DNA from: Pseudomonadota bacterium
Lineage (GTDB): Bacteria; Pseudomonadota; Alphaproteobacteria; Rhizobiales; Rhizobiaceae
Direction: 5' to 3'
Assembly (NCBI GenBank): GCA_023444445.1
Contig: JAEXMK010000178.1
Coordinates: 1 to 44,479, forward strand
Length of the DNA stretch: 44,479 bases
Of this stretch, positions 34,991-43,773 are shown piece after piece. Each line of letters begins with the position of its first letter. Position 1 is the first letter of the stretch. Under the pieces are notes generated by a model that was given only the letters and a program-made list of their open reading frames with translations, was not told the DNA's origin and did not search any database. The position numbers and the translations under genes were made by a program.

Positions 34991-37012
34991 ATGCCGATTG
35001 ACAGAATTTCAGACATGATCGCGCATTTCATCGGCCTGTTCGACACGGTGATCGAGGAAGCGCGCCTGAGAACGAACTACAGCGAAGGCCCGGCGCATTC
35101 CAATCCGGACCGCCTGCCGGATGATGAAGCGGCAAAGCTTATTGACAAGAACTACGACGTTCCGCTTCAGGATTACGATCCCGGCGTCAAATACCGCGCC
35201 GGCTATTACGATTTCGACTATATCCGGCCAAATTTCGTGCGCCCTGTCGAGTACGACACGCAGCAGTTTGCGAATGCCATACCCGTCGATATTTCCGCCG
35301 CTAATTTCCGTTTTCCAGGTCGTCTTTCCTTTGAAAGTGAGCGGGAACTGGTAGTTCATACCGGCCCCGGCTCCGTTGCCGCACATGTTGCGCAAGTCAA
35401 TATTCTTCAGGATGACGACTATCTGAACATGACGGATGGCCCGAATGTGGCCCGCGACACGAGTTTCGTGACAGAACGCACCGTCGAGTTCTACAATGAA
35501 GCGTCCGTCTTCACACCCTTTTCGGTTTTCCAGCGAACGGATAGCTACGAGGGGTTGCAGGCGCTGGCCAAAACCGTGCACGATTATATCGATCATGCCC
35601 GTGAAAACGACGTGACATCACTCGGCACCGGTGCGGATCAGGATTTTGTTCTCGCGGGCAACGATATCAACGGCCTCTATATCAATGGCGCGGCTGCCTA
35701 TGACAAGCCGGCGCTTGATGATTTCATGCCGGATCGCGGTATTGCCAAGCCGCCGGAAGAACCGGAAAAAAGCGATGTTTCTCTGCACGAAGTCAGCCCC
35801 GCCGGCAACAGCCTCGATGTGGCTGCAGGCGCCAATGTGGTCGCCAACATCGCCACGCTGGTCAACACTGGCGTCATGACCTCGGTGATGGCGGTCATGG
35901 GCAACTATCACCAGATCGACGCCATCACACAGTCCTATATCTATAGCGACCGGGACGAGATTTCGTCCGTCTTCACCCGCTCTGACAATCAGGCCGAGAC
36001 AGCCGCCTACAACATCGCCAGCTTCCAGCGCAGCGTCTTTCCGGGTGCGGAAAATACCGCAACGGACAGCCACGAGACGGGCGAGCCGCCGATATTTCCC
36101 ACGGCCTGGCGTGTCAGCGTGCTGGAGGGGGATGTCTCCTTCGTCCATTGGATCGAGCAGTACCAGTTCGTCAGCGACAACGATACGATGACGATCACCA
36201 CGTCAGGCGCGAGCGTCAGCGTACTCACGGGTGGCAACGCCGCCCTCAACATTGCCAATTTCCTCGGCATCGGCATGCAATATGATCTGGTTATTGTCGG
36301 TGGCAATGTGCTGGACATGAACATCATCAGCCAGATTGCCGTGCTTTACGACAATGACTGGGTGCGCGCGCATTCCGGTGCGCCCGATGGTGCCACCATT
36401 CAAACTGGCAACAACCTTCTCTGGAACGATGCGACCATCCACAATGTCGGCGGCAACGACCGTTTCGAGGCAATGCCCGATTACATGCACCAGACGGTGA
36501 ACGCCATCAACGAGCGCGACCCGAATATGCCGGACGCCCTGGCGCATGATGTTAACTTTGCCGGCTATCAGGGATTGAACGTTCTTTATATTACCGGCAA
36601 TCTTTATGACGTCAGCATCATCAAACAGGTGAGTGTGCTCGGCGATTCCGATGACGTCACCCTGGCAGCGTCCAAGGTTCTCGAAAACAACGACAGTGCC
36701 ACGGTTCATGTCGATACCGGCAGCAATGCCGTGATCAATCTTGCGCAAATCATCGATTACGACAGTTTCGGCTCCGCCACCTATGTCGCAGGCAGTGTTT
36801 ATTCCGACGCCATCCTGATCCAGGGCGGAATCATCGAAAACGATACGTCACATCCGTCACAGCCAGGCCAGCTGGCCAACGAGGTCATCGCATTCCTGCA
36901 CGACGACCCCGCAACCATCGAAAACGAATCCAATGGCGTTATCAATGCCGGTCACGACATGTCGTGGTCGAACGCCCATTCATCCGACGTCATGCAAGCG
37001 GTCACCGCATAG
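34991..37012 (+). CDS. large repeat protein, presumed type I secretion substrate (non-RTX)
   Basis: A 673-residue acidic protein without signal peptide, membrane helix or cysteine. About seven degenerate copies of a roughly 24-residue unit occur between nucleotides 35360 and 36841. The pattern is a Gly-Asn/Asp turn, a hydrophobic stretch with a conserved Gln, then a strand ending in an acidic cluster, as in VVGGN-type GNVLDMNIISQIAVLYDND and GNLYDVSIIKQVSVLGDSDD. Several copies are preceded by a G-x-N-x3-N-x-A segment (GGNAALNIANFLGIG, GSNAVINLAQII). This suggests a beta-rich solenoid or tandem fold. RTX calcium nonapeptides are absent. Its place directly before the exporter genes argues for secretion. 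GGGAGGG supports the start at 34991; an in-frame ATG at 34970 lies upstream of it. Function unknown. Confidence 0.82.
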   Translation: MPIDRISDMIAHFIGLFDTVIEEARLRTNYSEGPAHSNPDRLPDDEAAKLIDKNYDVPLQDYDPGVKYRAGYYDFDYIRPNFVRPVEYDTQQFANAIPVDISAANFRFPGRLSFESERELVVHTGPGSVAAHVAQVNILQDDDYLNMTDGPNVARDTSFVTERTVEFYNEASVFTPFSVFQRTDSYEGLQALAKTVHDYIDHARENDVTSLGTGADQDFVLAGNDINGLYINGAAAYDKPALDDFMPDRGIAKPPEEPEKSDVSLHEVSPAGNSLDVAAGANVVANIATLVNTGVMTSVMAVMGNYHQIDAITQSYIYSDRDEISSVFTRSDNQAETAAYNIASFQRSVFPGAENTATDSHETGEPPIFPTAWRVSVLEGDVSFVHWIEQYQFVSDNDTMTITTSGASVSVLTGGNAALNIANFLGIGMQYDLVIVGGNVLDMNIISQIAVLYDNDWVRAHSGAPDGATIQTGNNLLWNDATIHNVGGNDRFEAMPDYMHQTVNAINERDPNMPDALAHDVNFAGYQGLNVLYITGNLYDVSIIKQVSVLGDSDDVTLAASKVLENNDSATVHVDTGSNAVINLAQIIDYDSFGSATYVAGSVYSDAILIQGGIIENDTSHPSQPGQLANEVIAFLHDDPATIENESNGVINAGHDMSWSNAHSSDVMQAVTA

Positions 37013-37020
37013 GTCTTGCC

Positions 37021-37035
37021 GGCGGTAAAGCCGCC
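37021..37035 (+). other. short hairpin between substrate and exporter genes
   Basis: GGCGG-TAAAG-CCGCC forms a five-base-pair stem nine bases after the stop of the 673-residue protein gene, followed by AACAAAA rather than T residues. It is probably a minor mRNA structure and not a terminator. Confidence 0.3.
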
Positions 37036-37079
37036 AACAAAACCGCAGATACCGCAAGATCATCGAGGGACCGATTATA

Positions 37080-39299
37080 ATGGATCACATTTCAAGAAAA
37101 ACCATTGCCGACGGGCGCTCGCTGGGTTTGCCGCTGGACCAGGATGCGGACGACAGCAAGCTAACGGACGCCTGCATCTCGGCCATCAATGAAGCCGTTG
37201 AAAACCTTCGGCAATTGTCCCGCGTCGACGACACATCGAAGGCAAACCAGCCGGTCGTAGCGGTCGCGGAAAGTATCGCCCCACAACCCTCCCGAACGAC
37301 CGTTCAGCAGCCGCAGATGCGCGATGTTCCGCCAATCGAGCCCGAGGCCCGGCCGGGGCCCCAGGCCGATCCCTCCCCGGAACCGGCAGCAAAGAATGAT
37401 AACGCCGAGCTGAAAGCCGCCCCCGATCTGCCTTTCGTCAAGACCATAGACAATAATGACGGGCCGATCCGCGATAATGAGCGGCGGCCCGTTACAGGCG
37501 GTGGCGGCAACGGTAAGGATCCGGAAGACCATGGCGGCGGAGGTGGTGGTGGCGGTGGAAACCAGAGCGGTTTCCACAAGCGCAGCGAGCCGATCAATTT
37601 CGCCGCAAGCCTTGCAAAGGGTATTTCTGCAGTAAGACGAAACATGGTGGTGGTGATGCTCTTTACGATCGCCATCAACATTCTGCTGCTCGCCATACCG
37701 CTTTATCTGTTCCAGATTTCCGATCGGGTTCTCACCAGCCGCTCCATGGATACGCTTGTCATGCTGACGGTCGCCGTTCTCGGCGCGGTTCTGTTGCAGG
37801 CCTTCATGGATGCCATTCGTCGCTTCATACTGATGCGCACCGCCGTGGAGCTGGAAGTACAATTGGGGGCGCCGATCCTGTCCGCTGCCGCCCGCGCCTC
37901 ACTCCATGGCAGCGGCAAGGACTATCAGATCTTGCAGGACTTGCAGCAATTGCGGGCCTTCATCACCTCCGGCACCCTGATCGCCTTTCTCGACGCGCCG
38001 CTGATGCCGCTCTTCATCGTGGTGGTCTATCTCGTCCACCCGCATCTTGGCATCATCATCATGGTCTGCTGCGCGGTGCTTTTCGGCATTGCCTGGCTCA
38101 ACCAGCGCTTCACCGCACGGCAGTTCTCGGAGGCCTCGGGCTATCTCAGCCGCGCCAATTTCCATCTCGATTCCATGTCGCGCAATTCGCAGATCATCAA
38201 TGCCCTCGCCATGATCCCTGAAGCCGTGAAAATGTGGGGTCGTGAAACCGCGGGTTCCCTGAAATCCCATGTGGCTGCGCAGGACCGTAACATCATGTTT
38301 TCCGGTGTTTCAAAGGCGGCGCGCATGATCACCCAGGTGGCGCTGCTCGGCTGGGGCGCACATCTGTCGCTGTCGGGCGAACTGACAGGCGGCATGGTGA
38401 TTGCAGCGTCGATCATTTCCGGCCGTGCGCTTGCCCCCATCGAAGGCGCGATCGAAGGCTGGCACCAGTTTAACAAGTCCGCCGCCTCCTATGGCCGCAT
38501 CAAGCAGCTTCTGATCAATTCGCCGCTCAACTTCCCGCGCCTGCGCCTGCCCAATCCGGAAGGACGTCTCGATGTCGAGCGCATCCTTTTCGTACCGCCG
38601 CCGCAGAAGAAGGTGATTTTGAATGGTATTTCCTTTTCGCTGAAAAAGGGGGAATCGCTCGCCATCATCGGCAATTCCGGATCCGGCAAGACGACGCTCG
38701 GCAAAATGCTGGTAGGTTCCATCCTGCCCACCTCAGGCAATGTCCGTCTCGATCTCATGGATCTGCGCAACTGGGACCAGCGGCAATTCGGTGAAAGCAT
38801 CGGTTATCTGCCGCAGGATGTGCAGCTATTCCCCGGCACCATCAAGGCCAATATCTGCCGCATGCGCGACGATGTCGAGGACCGGCAGATTTACGAAGCG
38901 GCGGTGCTTGCCGATGTGCACGAACTGATCGCAGGATTCCCGCAGGGTTATGAAACCGTGGTCGCCGCCGATGGCGCACCGCTTTCGGGCGGCCAGAAAC
39001 AGCGCATCGCCCTTGCCCGCGCCTTCTTCGGCGATCCCAAGTTCGTGGTGCTGGACGAGCCGAACTCCAACCTTGATACGCAGGGTGAACAGGCACTGGC
39101 CAAGGCGCTGCTGCATGCCAAGAAACAGGGCATCACGACAGTCACCATCACCCAGCGGCCGGCGCTCCTGCAATGTGTCGACAAGATCATGGTGCTGAAG
39201 GACGGATCGGTCGCCATGTTCGGCGAAAGGATGGACGTGCTGAAGGCGCTTTCCGGCAATGGCCGCCCGGCCAGCCAGTCGCCGCAGATCGAAGGTTGA
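37080..39299 (+). CDS. type I secretion ABC exporter (PrtD/PrsD-like) with long N-terminal extension
   Basis: A 739-residue inner-membrane ABC exporter. Residues 1-180 are an unusual hydrophilic extension: Pro/Glu-rich (about 80-125), then Gly-rich with nine consecutive glycines at 152-160. The PrtD/PrsD-type membrane domain follows (MVVVMLFTIAINILLLAIPLY, FQISDRVLTSRS), with about six helices. The nucleotide-binding domain has Walker A GNSGSGKT (531-538), the signature LSGGQKQRIALARA (from 635) and Walker B FVVLDEPNSNLD. There is no C39 peptidase domain. Canonical family members are about 560-600 residues, so the extension is the main oddity. It is followed nine bases later by the HlyD-type gene. 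An outer-membrane TolC partner must be encoded elsewhere. Confidence 0.92.
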   Translation: MDHISRKTIADGRSLGLPLDQDADDSKLTDACISAINEAVENLRQLSRVDDTSKANQPVVAVAESIAPQPSRTTVQQPQMRDVPPIEPEARPGPQADPSPEPAAKNDNAELKAAPDLPFVKTIDNNDGPIRDNERRPVTGGGGNGKDPEDHGGGGGGGGGNQSGFHKRSEPINFAASLAKGISAVRRNMVVVMLFTIAINILLLAIPLYLFQISDRVLTSRSMDTLVMLTVAVLGAVLLQAFMDAIRRFILMRTAVELEVQLGAPILSAAARASLHGSGKDYQILQDLQQLRAFITSGTLIAFLDAPLMPLFIVVVYLVHPHLGIIIMVCCAVLFGIAWLNQRFTARQFSEASGYLSRANFHLDSMSRNSQIINALAMIPEAVKMWGRETAGSLKSHVAAQDRNIMFSGVSKAARMITQVALLGWGAHLSLSGELTGGMVIAASIISGRALAPIEGAIEGWHQFNKSAASYGRIKQLLINSPLNFPRLRLPNPEGRLDVERILFVPPPQKKVILNGISFSLKKGESLAIIGNSGSGKTTLGKMLVGSILPTSGNVRLDLMDLRNWDQRQFGESIGYLPQDVQLFPGTIKANICRMRDDVEDRQIYEAAVLADVHELIAGFPQGYETVVAADGAPLSGGQKQRIALARAFFGDPKFVVLDEPNSNLDTQGEQALAKALLHAKKQGITTVTITQRPALLQCVDKIMVLKDGSVAMFGERMDVLKALSGNGRPASQSPQIEG

Positions 39300-39307
39300 G
39301 GATCATC

Positions 39308-40666
39308 ATGTTCAAAAAGAAAAACGCCATCGCCGAAATCAAACCCCAGGGTCAGCTGGAATGGTACAGCGAGGTACCGCGCTCGATACGGCTTCACAGT
39401 TCGATCGGTCTTGCGGTGCTGCTCGCCTCCTTCGGCGGTTTCGGATATTGGGCCGGCACTGCGCCGCTCTCGTCGGCCATCATCGCCCAGGGCAGCTTCG
39501 TCGCCACCGGCAACAACAAGGTTGTCCAGCATCTGGAAGGCGGCATCATCAAGGAAATGATGGTCAGCGAAGGCGACACGGTCAAGGTCGGCGACGTTCT
39601 TCTCACCCTCGACAAGACGACGGCGCTTGCCAATGAACGCATGTTGCAGTTGAGGCGCCTTCGCCTCGAAACCATTGTCACGCGCCTGCGCGCAGAAGCC
39701 CAGGGAGAAAAAAGCTTCAAGGTGCCTGACATCGTCATGAAGGAGGCAAGCGATCCTGACATCAAATCGATCATCCAGAGCCAGAACGTCGTGTTCCACA
39801 GCAAGCTGGTGAAGCTGGAAGAGCAGTTGAACCTGATCAACAAGAACATCAAGTCGCTGGAGTTCCGCTATGCCGGCTATGACGGGCAAAAACAGTCCTT
39901 CGACCGGCAACTGGCGCTCTTGACACAGGAACGCGATTCCAAGGAAAGGCTTGCCAAGGATGGCGTCATCCGCAAGACCGACATGCTGGCACTCGAACGC
40001 GCCATTGCCGATGCCATGGGCGATATCGCCCGGCTGACCGGGGAAATGAACCAGAGCGAAGCGGAGATCGCCAAATTCAAGCAGGAAGCGATCATTGCCG
40101 TCAACGCCAACAAGCAGGCGGCACTGGATGCGCTGGAAACTGCGGAATCCGATCTCGATAGCGTCCGAGAACAGGTGCGCGGCGCAGCCGAAGTGCTGGA
40201 ACGCACCGTCATCCGCTCTCCGGTCAACGGCACCGTCGTGCGCGCCTATTACCATACGCCGGGCGGCGTCATCACGACAGGCAAGCCGATCATGGAAATC
40301 CTGCCCGCCCATGTTCCCCTTATTCTGGAAGCACAGGTGCTCAGAACATCCATCGACCAGCTGCATGAGGGCCAAACCGCCGCAATCCGCCTGTCTGCAC
40401 TCAACCGCCGCACCACGCCTGTTCTGAACGGCAAGGTGTTTTACGTCTCGGCGGACAGTATCGAAGAAGCAGCCGGGCTACAGGTGAAAGACGTCTATAT
40501 CGTGCGCGTGCAGATACCTGACGAGGAAATCGCCAAGGTCCATAATTTCCACCCGGTGCCCGGGATGCCGGCAGATGTTCTCATCCAGACCTCGGAGCGC
40601 ACTTTCTTCGAATATCTGACCAAGCCGATCGCTGACAGCATGTCGCGCGCCTTCAAGGAAAGATGA
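39308..40666 (+). CDS. type I secretion membrane fusion protein (HlyD/PrsE-like)
   Basis: A 452-residue periplasmic adaptor anchored by one N-terminal helix (IGLAVLLASFGGFGYWA, about residues 27-45). A biotinyl-lipoyl-like half motif (VVQHLEGGIIKEMMVSEGDTVKVGDVLLTLD) is followed by a long coiled coil (about 100-285) and the second half (TVIRSPVNGTVVRAYYHTPGG), then a beta-barrel region with the family C-terminal motif MPADVLIQTSERTFFEYL. It links the ABC exporter with an outer-membrane TolC-type channel. The start at 39308 has GAGG upstream. It is cotranscribed with the exporter. Confidence 0.94.
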   Translation: MFKKKNAIAEIKPQGQLEWYSEVPRSIRLHSSIGLAVLLASFGGFGYWAGTAPLSSAIIAQGSFVATGNNKVVQHLEGGIIKEMMVSEGDTVKVGDVLLTLDKTTALANERMLQLRRLRLETIVTRLRAEAQGEKSFKVPDIVMKEASDPDIKSIIQSQNVVFHSKLVKLEEQLNLINKNIKSLEFRYAGYDGQKQSFDRQLALLTQERDSKERLAKDGVIRKTDMLALERAIADAMGDIARLTGEMNQSEAEIAKFKQEAIIAVNANKQAALDALETAESDLDSVREQVRGAAEVLERTVIRSPVNGTVVRAYYHTPGGVITTGKPIMEILPAHVPLILEAQVLRTSIDQLHEGQTAAIRLSALNRRTTPVLNGKVFYVSADSIEEAAGLQVKDVYIVRVQIPDEEIAKVHNFHPVPGMPADVLIQTSERTFFEYLTKPIADSMSRAFKER

Positions 40667-40749
40667 AGAAATAACAGCGGTGTATACTGTCATTCCCGGA
40701 TTGGCCGACGTACAATGGCGATCTGTTTCGTCAGGGCGGGAGAAGCGGC

Positions 40750-41244
40750 ATGGCGGCGATGTCGGATGTATTGCTGCTGGTCGGCAGGCTGAATTACGTG
40801 TGGACCAACACGGAAAGCCTTATGATCTATCTGATCGTCCATCTCCTGAAAGTGGAGAAGGAAGCGGCCATCGTCGTGTTCCTGACACTCAATACCACGC
40901 GGGCGCGCATGGATTTGATCGAGCGCCTGGCAAAGCTTCCCTCCACCGATGCGAAAGATCGCAAGACCGTCCTCTCCATCATGGCGCGGTTGAAGAAGGA
41001 AGCGAAGACGCGCAACAAATATAATCACTGCATCTACTCCTTCGATGAAAAAGGCGAGATCGCCAGCACGCAGTTGATGCGGCTGGTGGAGGATGACAGT
41101 CAGGTGCGTTACGGCAAGGTCGAACGCATGGACGAGAAGGAAATCGAGCACCTTGAAAAATCGATTGCCGATATCGTCGCCGTCAGCAATGACATGTGGA
41201 GTTTCATCCACGCCAGCCCGCACGTTTCAGCGGATTATCTCTAG
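40750..41244 (+). CDS. small helical protein with HEPN-like RNxxxH motif, function unknown
   Basis: A 164-residue, mostly helical protein without signal peptide. The N-terminal half (VGRLNYVWTNTESLMIYLIVHLL, then VVFLTLNTTRARMDLIERL) followed by a helix and RNKYNHCIYSFDEKGE is the layout of HEPN-domain proteins. RNKYNH fits the Rx4H (RNxxxH) motif that carries RNase activity in many of them. I do not recognise a named subfamily. HEPN proteins are often RNases in toxin or defence settings, but others only bind nucleotides or act as accessory domains. It lies 83 bases after the HlyD-type gene on the same strand, and its stop overlaps that of exoQ. The start is supported by GGGAG. Confidence 0.72.
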   Translation: MAAMSDVLLLVGRLNYVWTNTESLMIYLIVHLLKVEKEAAIVVFLTLNTTRARMDLIERLAKLPSTDAKDRKTVLSIMARLKKEAKTRNKYNHCIYSFDEKGEIASTQLMRLVEDDSQVRYGKVERMDEKEIEHLEKSIADIVAVSNDMWSFIHASPHVSADYL

Positions 41245-42509
41245 GCTCTCGTCTGCAACCGCATGCCAATAGCGGGGTGAGTTTCCCCATACTGCGCCGC
41301 CTTTACCGGCAGACACAGTTTTCCGGCCGCGAAATAAAGCAGGAACGAGCCGATCTGGTAAGGGAAGATGATATCGATCTCCACGAAGGAGCGCACGACG
41401 AACAGCGCGCATATCGCAAACAGGATGACGCCCTGCGGATCGCTCTTTCGCATCAATACCGAGCGCAGATGCCCGAGCAGCGTTCCGTAGAGCACCATGG
41501 CAAGCAGGAGCATGCCGACGAAGCCGTTTTCCACCACCGTTTCTATATAGGTGTTGTGGAAATGGAAGCCGCTGCGGCCGGTGATGAAAAAATCGTTCCA
41601 CAGCCGTTCGGCATCGGCGAAACCCGCCACCCAGAACCCCTGGTAACCAACGCCGAAGATAGGCGTCTGTTTTGCCGCCTCGATGCCCTGCTGCCACAGA
41701 TAGGTGCGGCCGGTCAGCGTCGAATCCTTGCCGAAAATGCCCAGAATGGCGTCAAGCAGGCCGAACTGCAAGGAGGCCACGGCCAGCAGCGCTCCGAGGC
41801 CGCCGAGCGCAAAGAACGTCATCTTACGATTTGCCGGCGAGAGCATGCCGATCGGAATGAAACCGATGATAAGGGCTACGACCGCCGCGGTGGTGATGGC
41901 TGAAGTGGCCGATTGCGACGCGGCGAGACTATAGGCCGACAATAGCCCGGTAACGCCGGCAATCGGCAGCCAGATACCTCTTTGCTTCAGCACGAGCACC
42001 GAGGACGCGGCAAAGATGACGCCAAGCGAGGCGTAGAAGCCGAGCTGGTTCTTGGACGAAAACGCACCGACGAAACTATAGGTACCGTCAAGCGCATCGA
42101 AGAGATAGATGCCGAACAGCAGCGAATAGAGCAGAACGAGAGTGATCCCGATCAATGCGCCGCGCGTCAGCGTGCGGATGGAGATCACCCGCATGGCGAT
42201 CAGCGCGCAGACGATATGCGTCATATATTGGATTGAGGCGCGCATGGTCACCGAGGCCGCTTCCGACCAGAAGCTGGAAAGCACGGTCAAAATGCCGAAG
42301 CCAAATATCCAGAGATAACGCGGATAATTGCCGAGCACGCGCCGGTAATCGACCACGACAAGCGGCAGCCACAAGCCATAATAGACAAGGACCGAAACCT
42401 GCCCGAAACGCGACGAATAGGCGAAAACGAAGAATGACAGCGCGATGGCCGCCATTCCGTAAACCTCGTTGCGTTCGGGATCGATCAGCGCCGATTTGGC
42501 GATCCGCAT
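41241..42509 (-). CDS. exoQ: exopolysaccharide polymerase ExoQ (Wzy/O-antigen ligase family)
   Basis: A 422-residue inner-membrane protein with about ten to twelve hydrophobic helices. A large periplasmic loop contains the Wzy_C-type elements DSTLTGRTYLWQQGIEAA and FGVGYQGFWV, then HFHNTYIETVVENGFVGM. It polymerises lipid-linked succinoglycan repeat units in S. meliloti. Its start lies seven bases after the exoF stop with TGAGG upstream, completing the order exoY-exoF-exoQ known from S. meliloti. Its stop shares CTAG with the convergent HEPN-like gene. Confidence 0.88.
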   Translation of the reverse strand: MRIAKSALIDPERNEVYGMAAIALSFFVFAYSSRFGQVSVLVYYGLWLPLVVVDYRRVLGNYPRYLWIFGFGILTVLSSFWSEAASVTMRASIQYMTHIVCALIAMRVISIRTLTRGALIGITLVLLYSLLFGIYLFDALDGTYSFVGAFSSKNQLGFYASLGVIFAASSVLVLKQRGIWLPIAGVTGLLSAYSLAASQSATSAITTAAVVALIIGFIPIGMLSPANRKMTFFALGGLGALLAVASLQFGLLDAILGIFGKDSTLTGRTYLWQQGIEAAKQTPIFGVGYQGFWVAGFADAERLWNDFFITGRSGFHFHNTYIETVVENGFVGMLLLAMVLYGTLLGHLRSVLMRKSDPQGVILFAICALFVVRSFVEIDIIFPYQIGSFLLYFAAGKLCLPVKAAQYGETHPAIGMRLQTRA

Positions 42510-42516
42510 ACAAACC

Positions 42517-43773
42517 TCACTGCATCAGGATTTCAGACGAGACCTTGATGACGTCGCCGGGCTGGAGGAGCGTATTTTCATCCACCTTCTGCTCCTTCGG
42601 CTTGCCATTTTCCTCGCGCACCACGACATAACTGATGTTGGCGGATTTGCCCGAGGGATCGAACCGGATGGCTTCAGCCGATTGCGCCAGCGCTTCCGAC
42701 ATCAATTCGCGGCTGGTGGTCAGCTGCAGATTGAGCTTGTCGAGCTCCGCTTCCGTGTCCTGCAGCTCCTTGGAGCGCTGCGCCACCCAGTCGTTGCGGA
42801 GGTTGATCTCGTCCTGCGTCGCCTTGTTGATGTCCTGCTTGGCGCGTAGCGACTGCGTGTCGATATCGAGCAGGGTGGATTCCACCTCGGCCGCACGCTC
42901 TTCCGCGGAAATACGTCGCTGTGACAGTGCAAGACCCTGCTCGTTCAACCGGTTGACGCGGTCACGATCCTCATTGGCAAGCTGGAGCTGGCGGTTCTGG
43001 GTTTCCGATTTTTTCTTCAGGGATTCCACTTCGCTCTGCAAAAGCGCATGCAGGTCCGTCAGCGCCTTGAGTTGCAGTGTATAGCGCTCGGTGCGAGACT
43101 TCATCAGCGCGCTTTCGCTGGCAAGCAGCGTGTCGATCTCGGAAATCTTTTCCATCTCCGGCGTCTTGGTGATCGTTTCATCACCCTTCACCTCGGCGAT
43201 CAACCGCGCCTGACGGGCAAGTAACCTTGCCCGCTGGTTGTCGTAGACGGCGGCGTCACCACGGGCATTGATGAAGTCTCGGGCAAAACGCTGACCGGCA
43301 TCGGAACGGCGCAGGCCGCCGGCAAGGCTGACGGCCTTCAACACCGTGATATTGGGGGCATAGGGATATTCACCCGGCGTCTGCACGTCACCGCTGAGGA
43401 AAATCGGCCGAAACTGCGCGATCTCAACGGAAGCCGAAGGCAGATTGCGAAGGGCGAACTTGCTCTGGAGCTGCGCACCGATCTCTTCGCTGACTTCGGA
43501 TGGCGTTTTGCCGGCAACATCAAGTTGACCTATGAAGGGCAAAGACAATGTACCCGACGGGCCGACGGAATAATCGCCGTTGATGACATCCCAGTTGCGG
43601 ATGCTGCCATCGGCCGGCTGCCACTCGGCAACGCGGATGCGCAGCTTGTCTGCTGTGCCGAGCTTATATTGAACGCCTTCCGCCGCCATGGCGGAAAGAG
43701 GCGCGGCAAAGGCAACGGAAGCGGCAAGGACGAGAGCCACAAATGGGCGGTGGGCGGCAAAAAGGCCGTTCAT
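42517..43773 (-). CDS. exoF: exopolysaccharide export protein ExoF
   Basis: A 418-residue exported protein with a signal peptide (PFVALVLAASVAFAAPLSAMA). The polysaccharide export (Wza-type) domain contains YKLGTADKLRIRVAEWQ, GTLSLPFIGQLDVAGKTPSEV and FLSGDVQTPGEYPYAPNITVLKAV (SLBB). A long coiled coil follows (about 230-350), and the C-terminus has the second SLBB-like end (TLLQPGDVIKVS). The length matches S. meliloti ExoF (about 421 residues). ExoF is required with ExoY to start or export succinoglycan. GGGAG supports the start. About 190 bases separate it from exoY. Confidence 0.9.
   Translation of the reverse strand: MNGLFAAHRPFVALVLAASVAFAAPLSAMAAEGVQYKLGTADKLRIRVAEWQPADGSIRNWDVINGDYSVGPSGTLSLPFIGQLDVAGKTPSEVSEEIGAQLQSKFALRNLPSASVEIAQFRPIFLSGDVQTPGEYPYAPNITVLKAVSLAGGLRRSDAGQRFARDFINARGDAAVYDNQRARLLARQARLIAEVKGDETITKTPEMEKISEIDTLLASESALMKSRTERYTLQLKALTDLHALLQSEVESLKKKSETQNRQLQLANEDRDRVNRLNEQGLALSQRRISAEERAAEVESTLLDIDTQSLRAKQDINKATQDEINLRNDWVAQRSKELQDTEAELDKLNLQLTTSRELMSEALAQSAEAIRFDPSGKSANISYVVVREENGKPKEQKVDENTLLQPGDVIKVSSEILMQ

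Noticed and set aside
33885..37012. RTX calcium-binding repeats in the two presumed secretion substrates
   Set aside because: No GGxGxDxUx nonapeptides are found despite the high Asp/Asn/Gly content.
38948..40375. A 475-codon minus-strand frame opposite the exporter and HlyD-type genes
   Set aside because: Runs through the coding strands of two well-recognised genes and has no family features.
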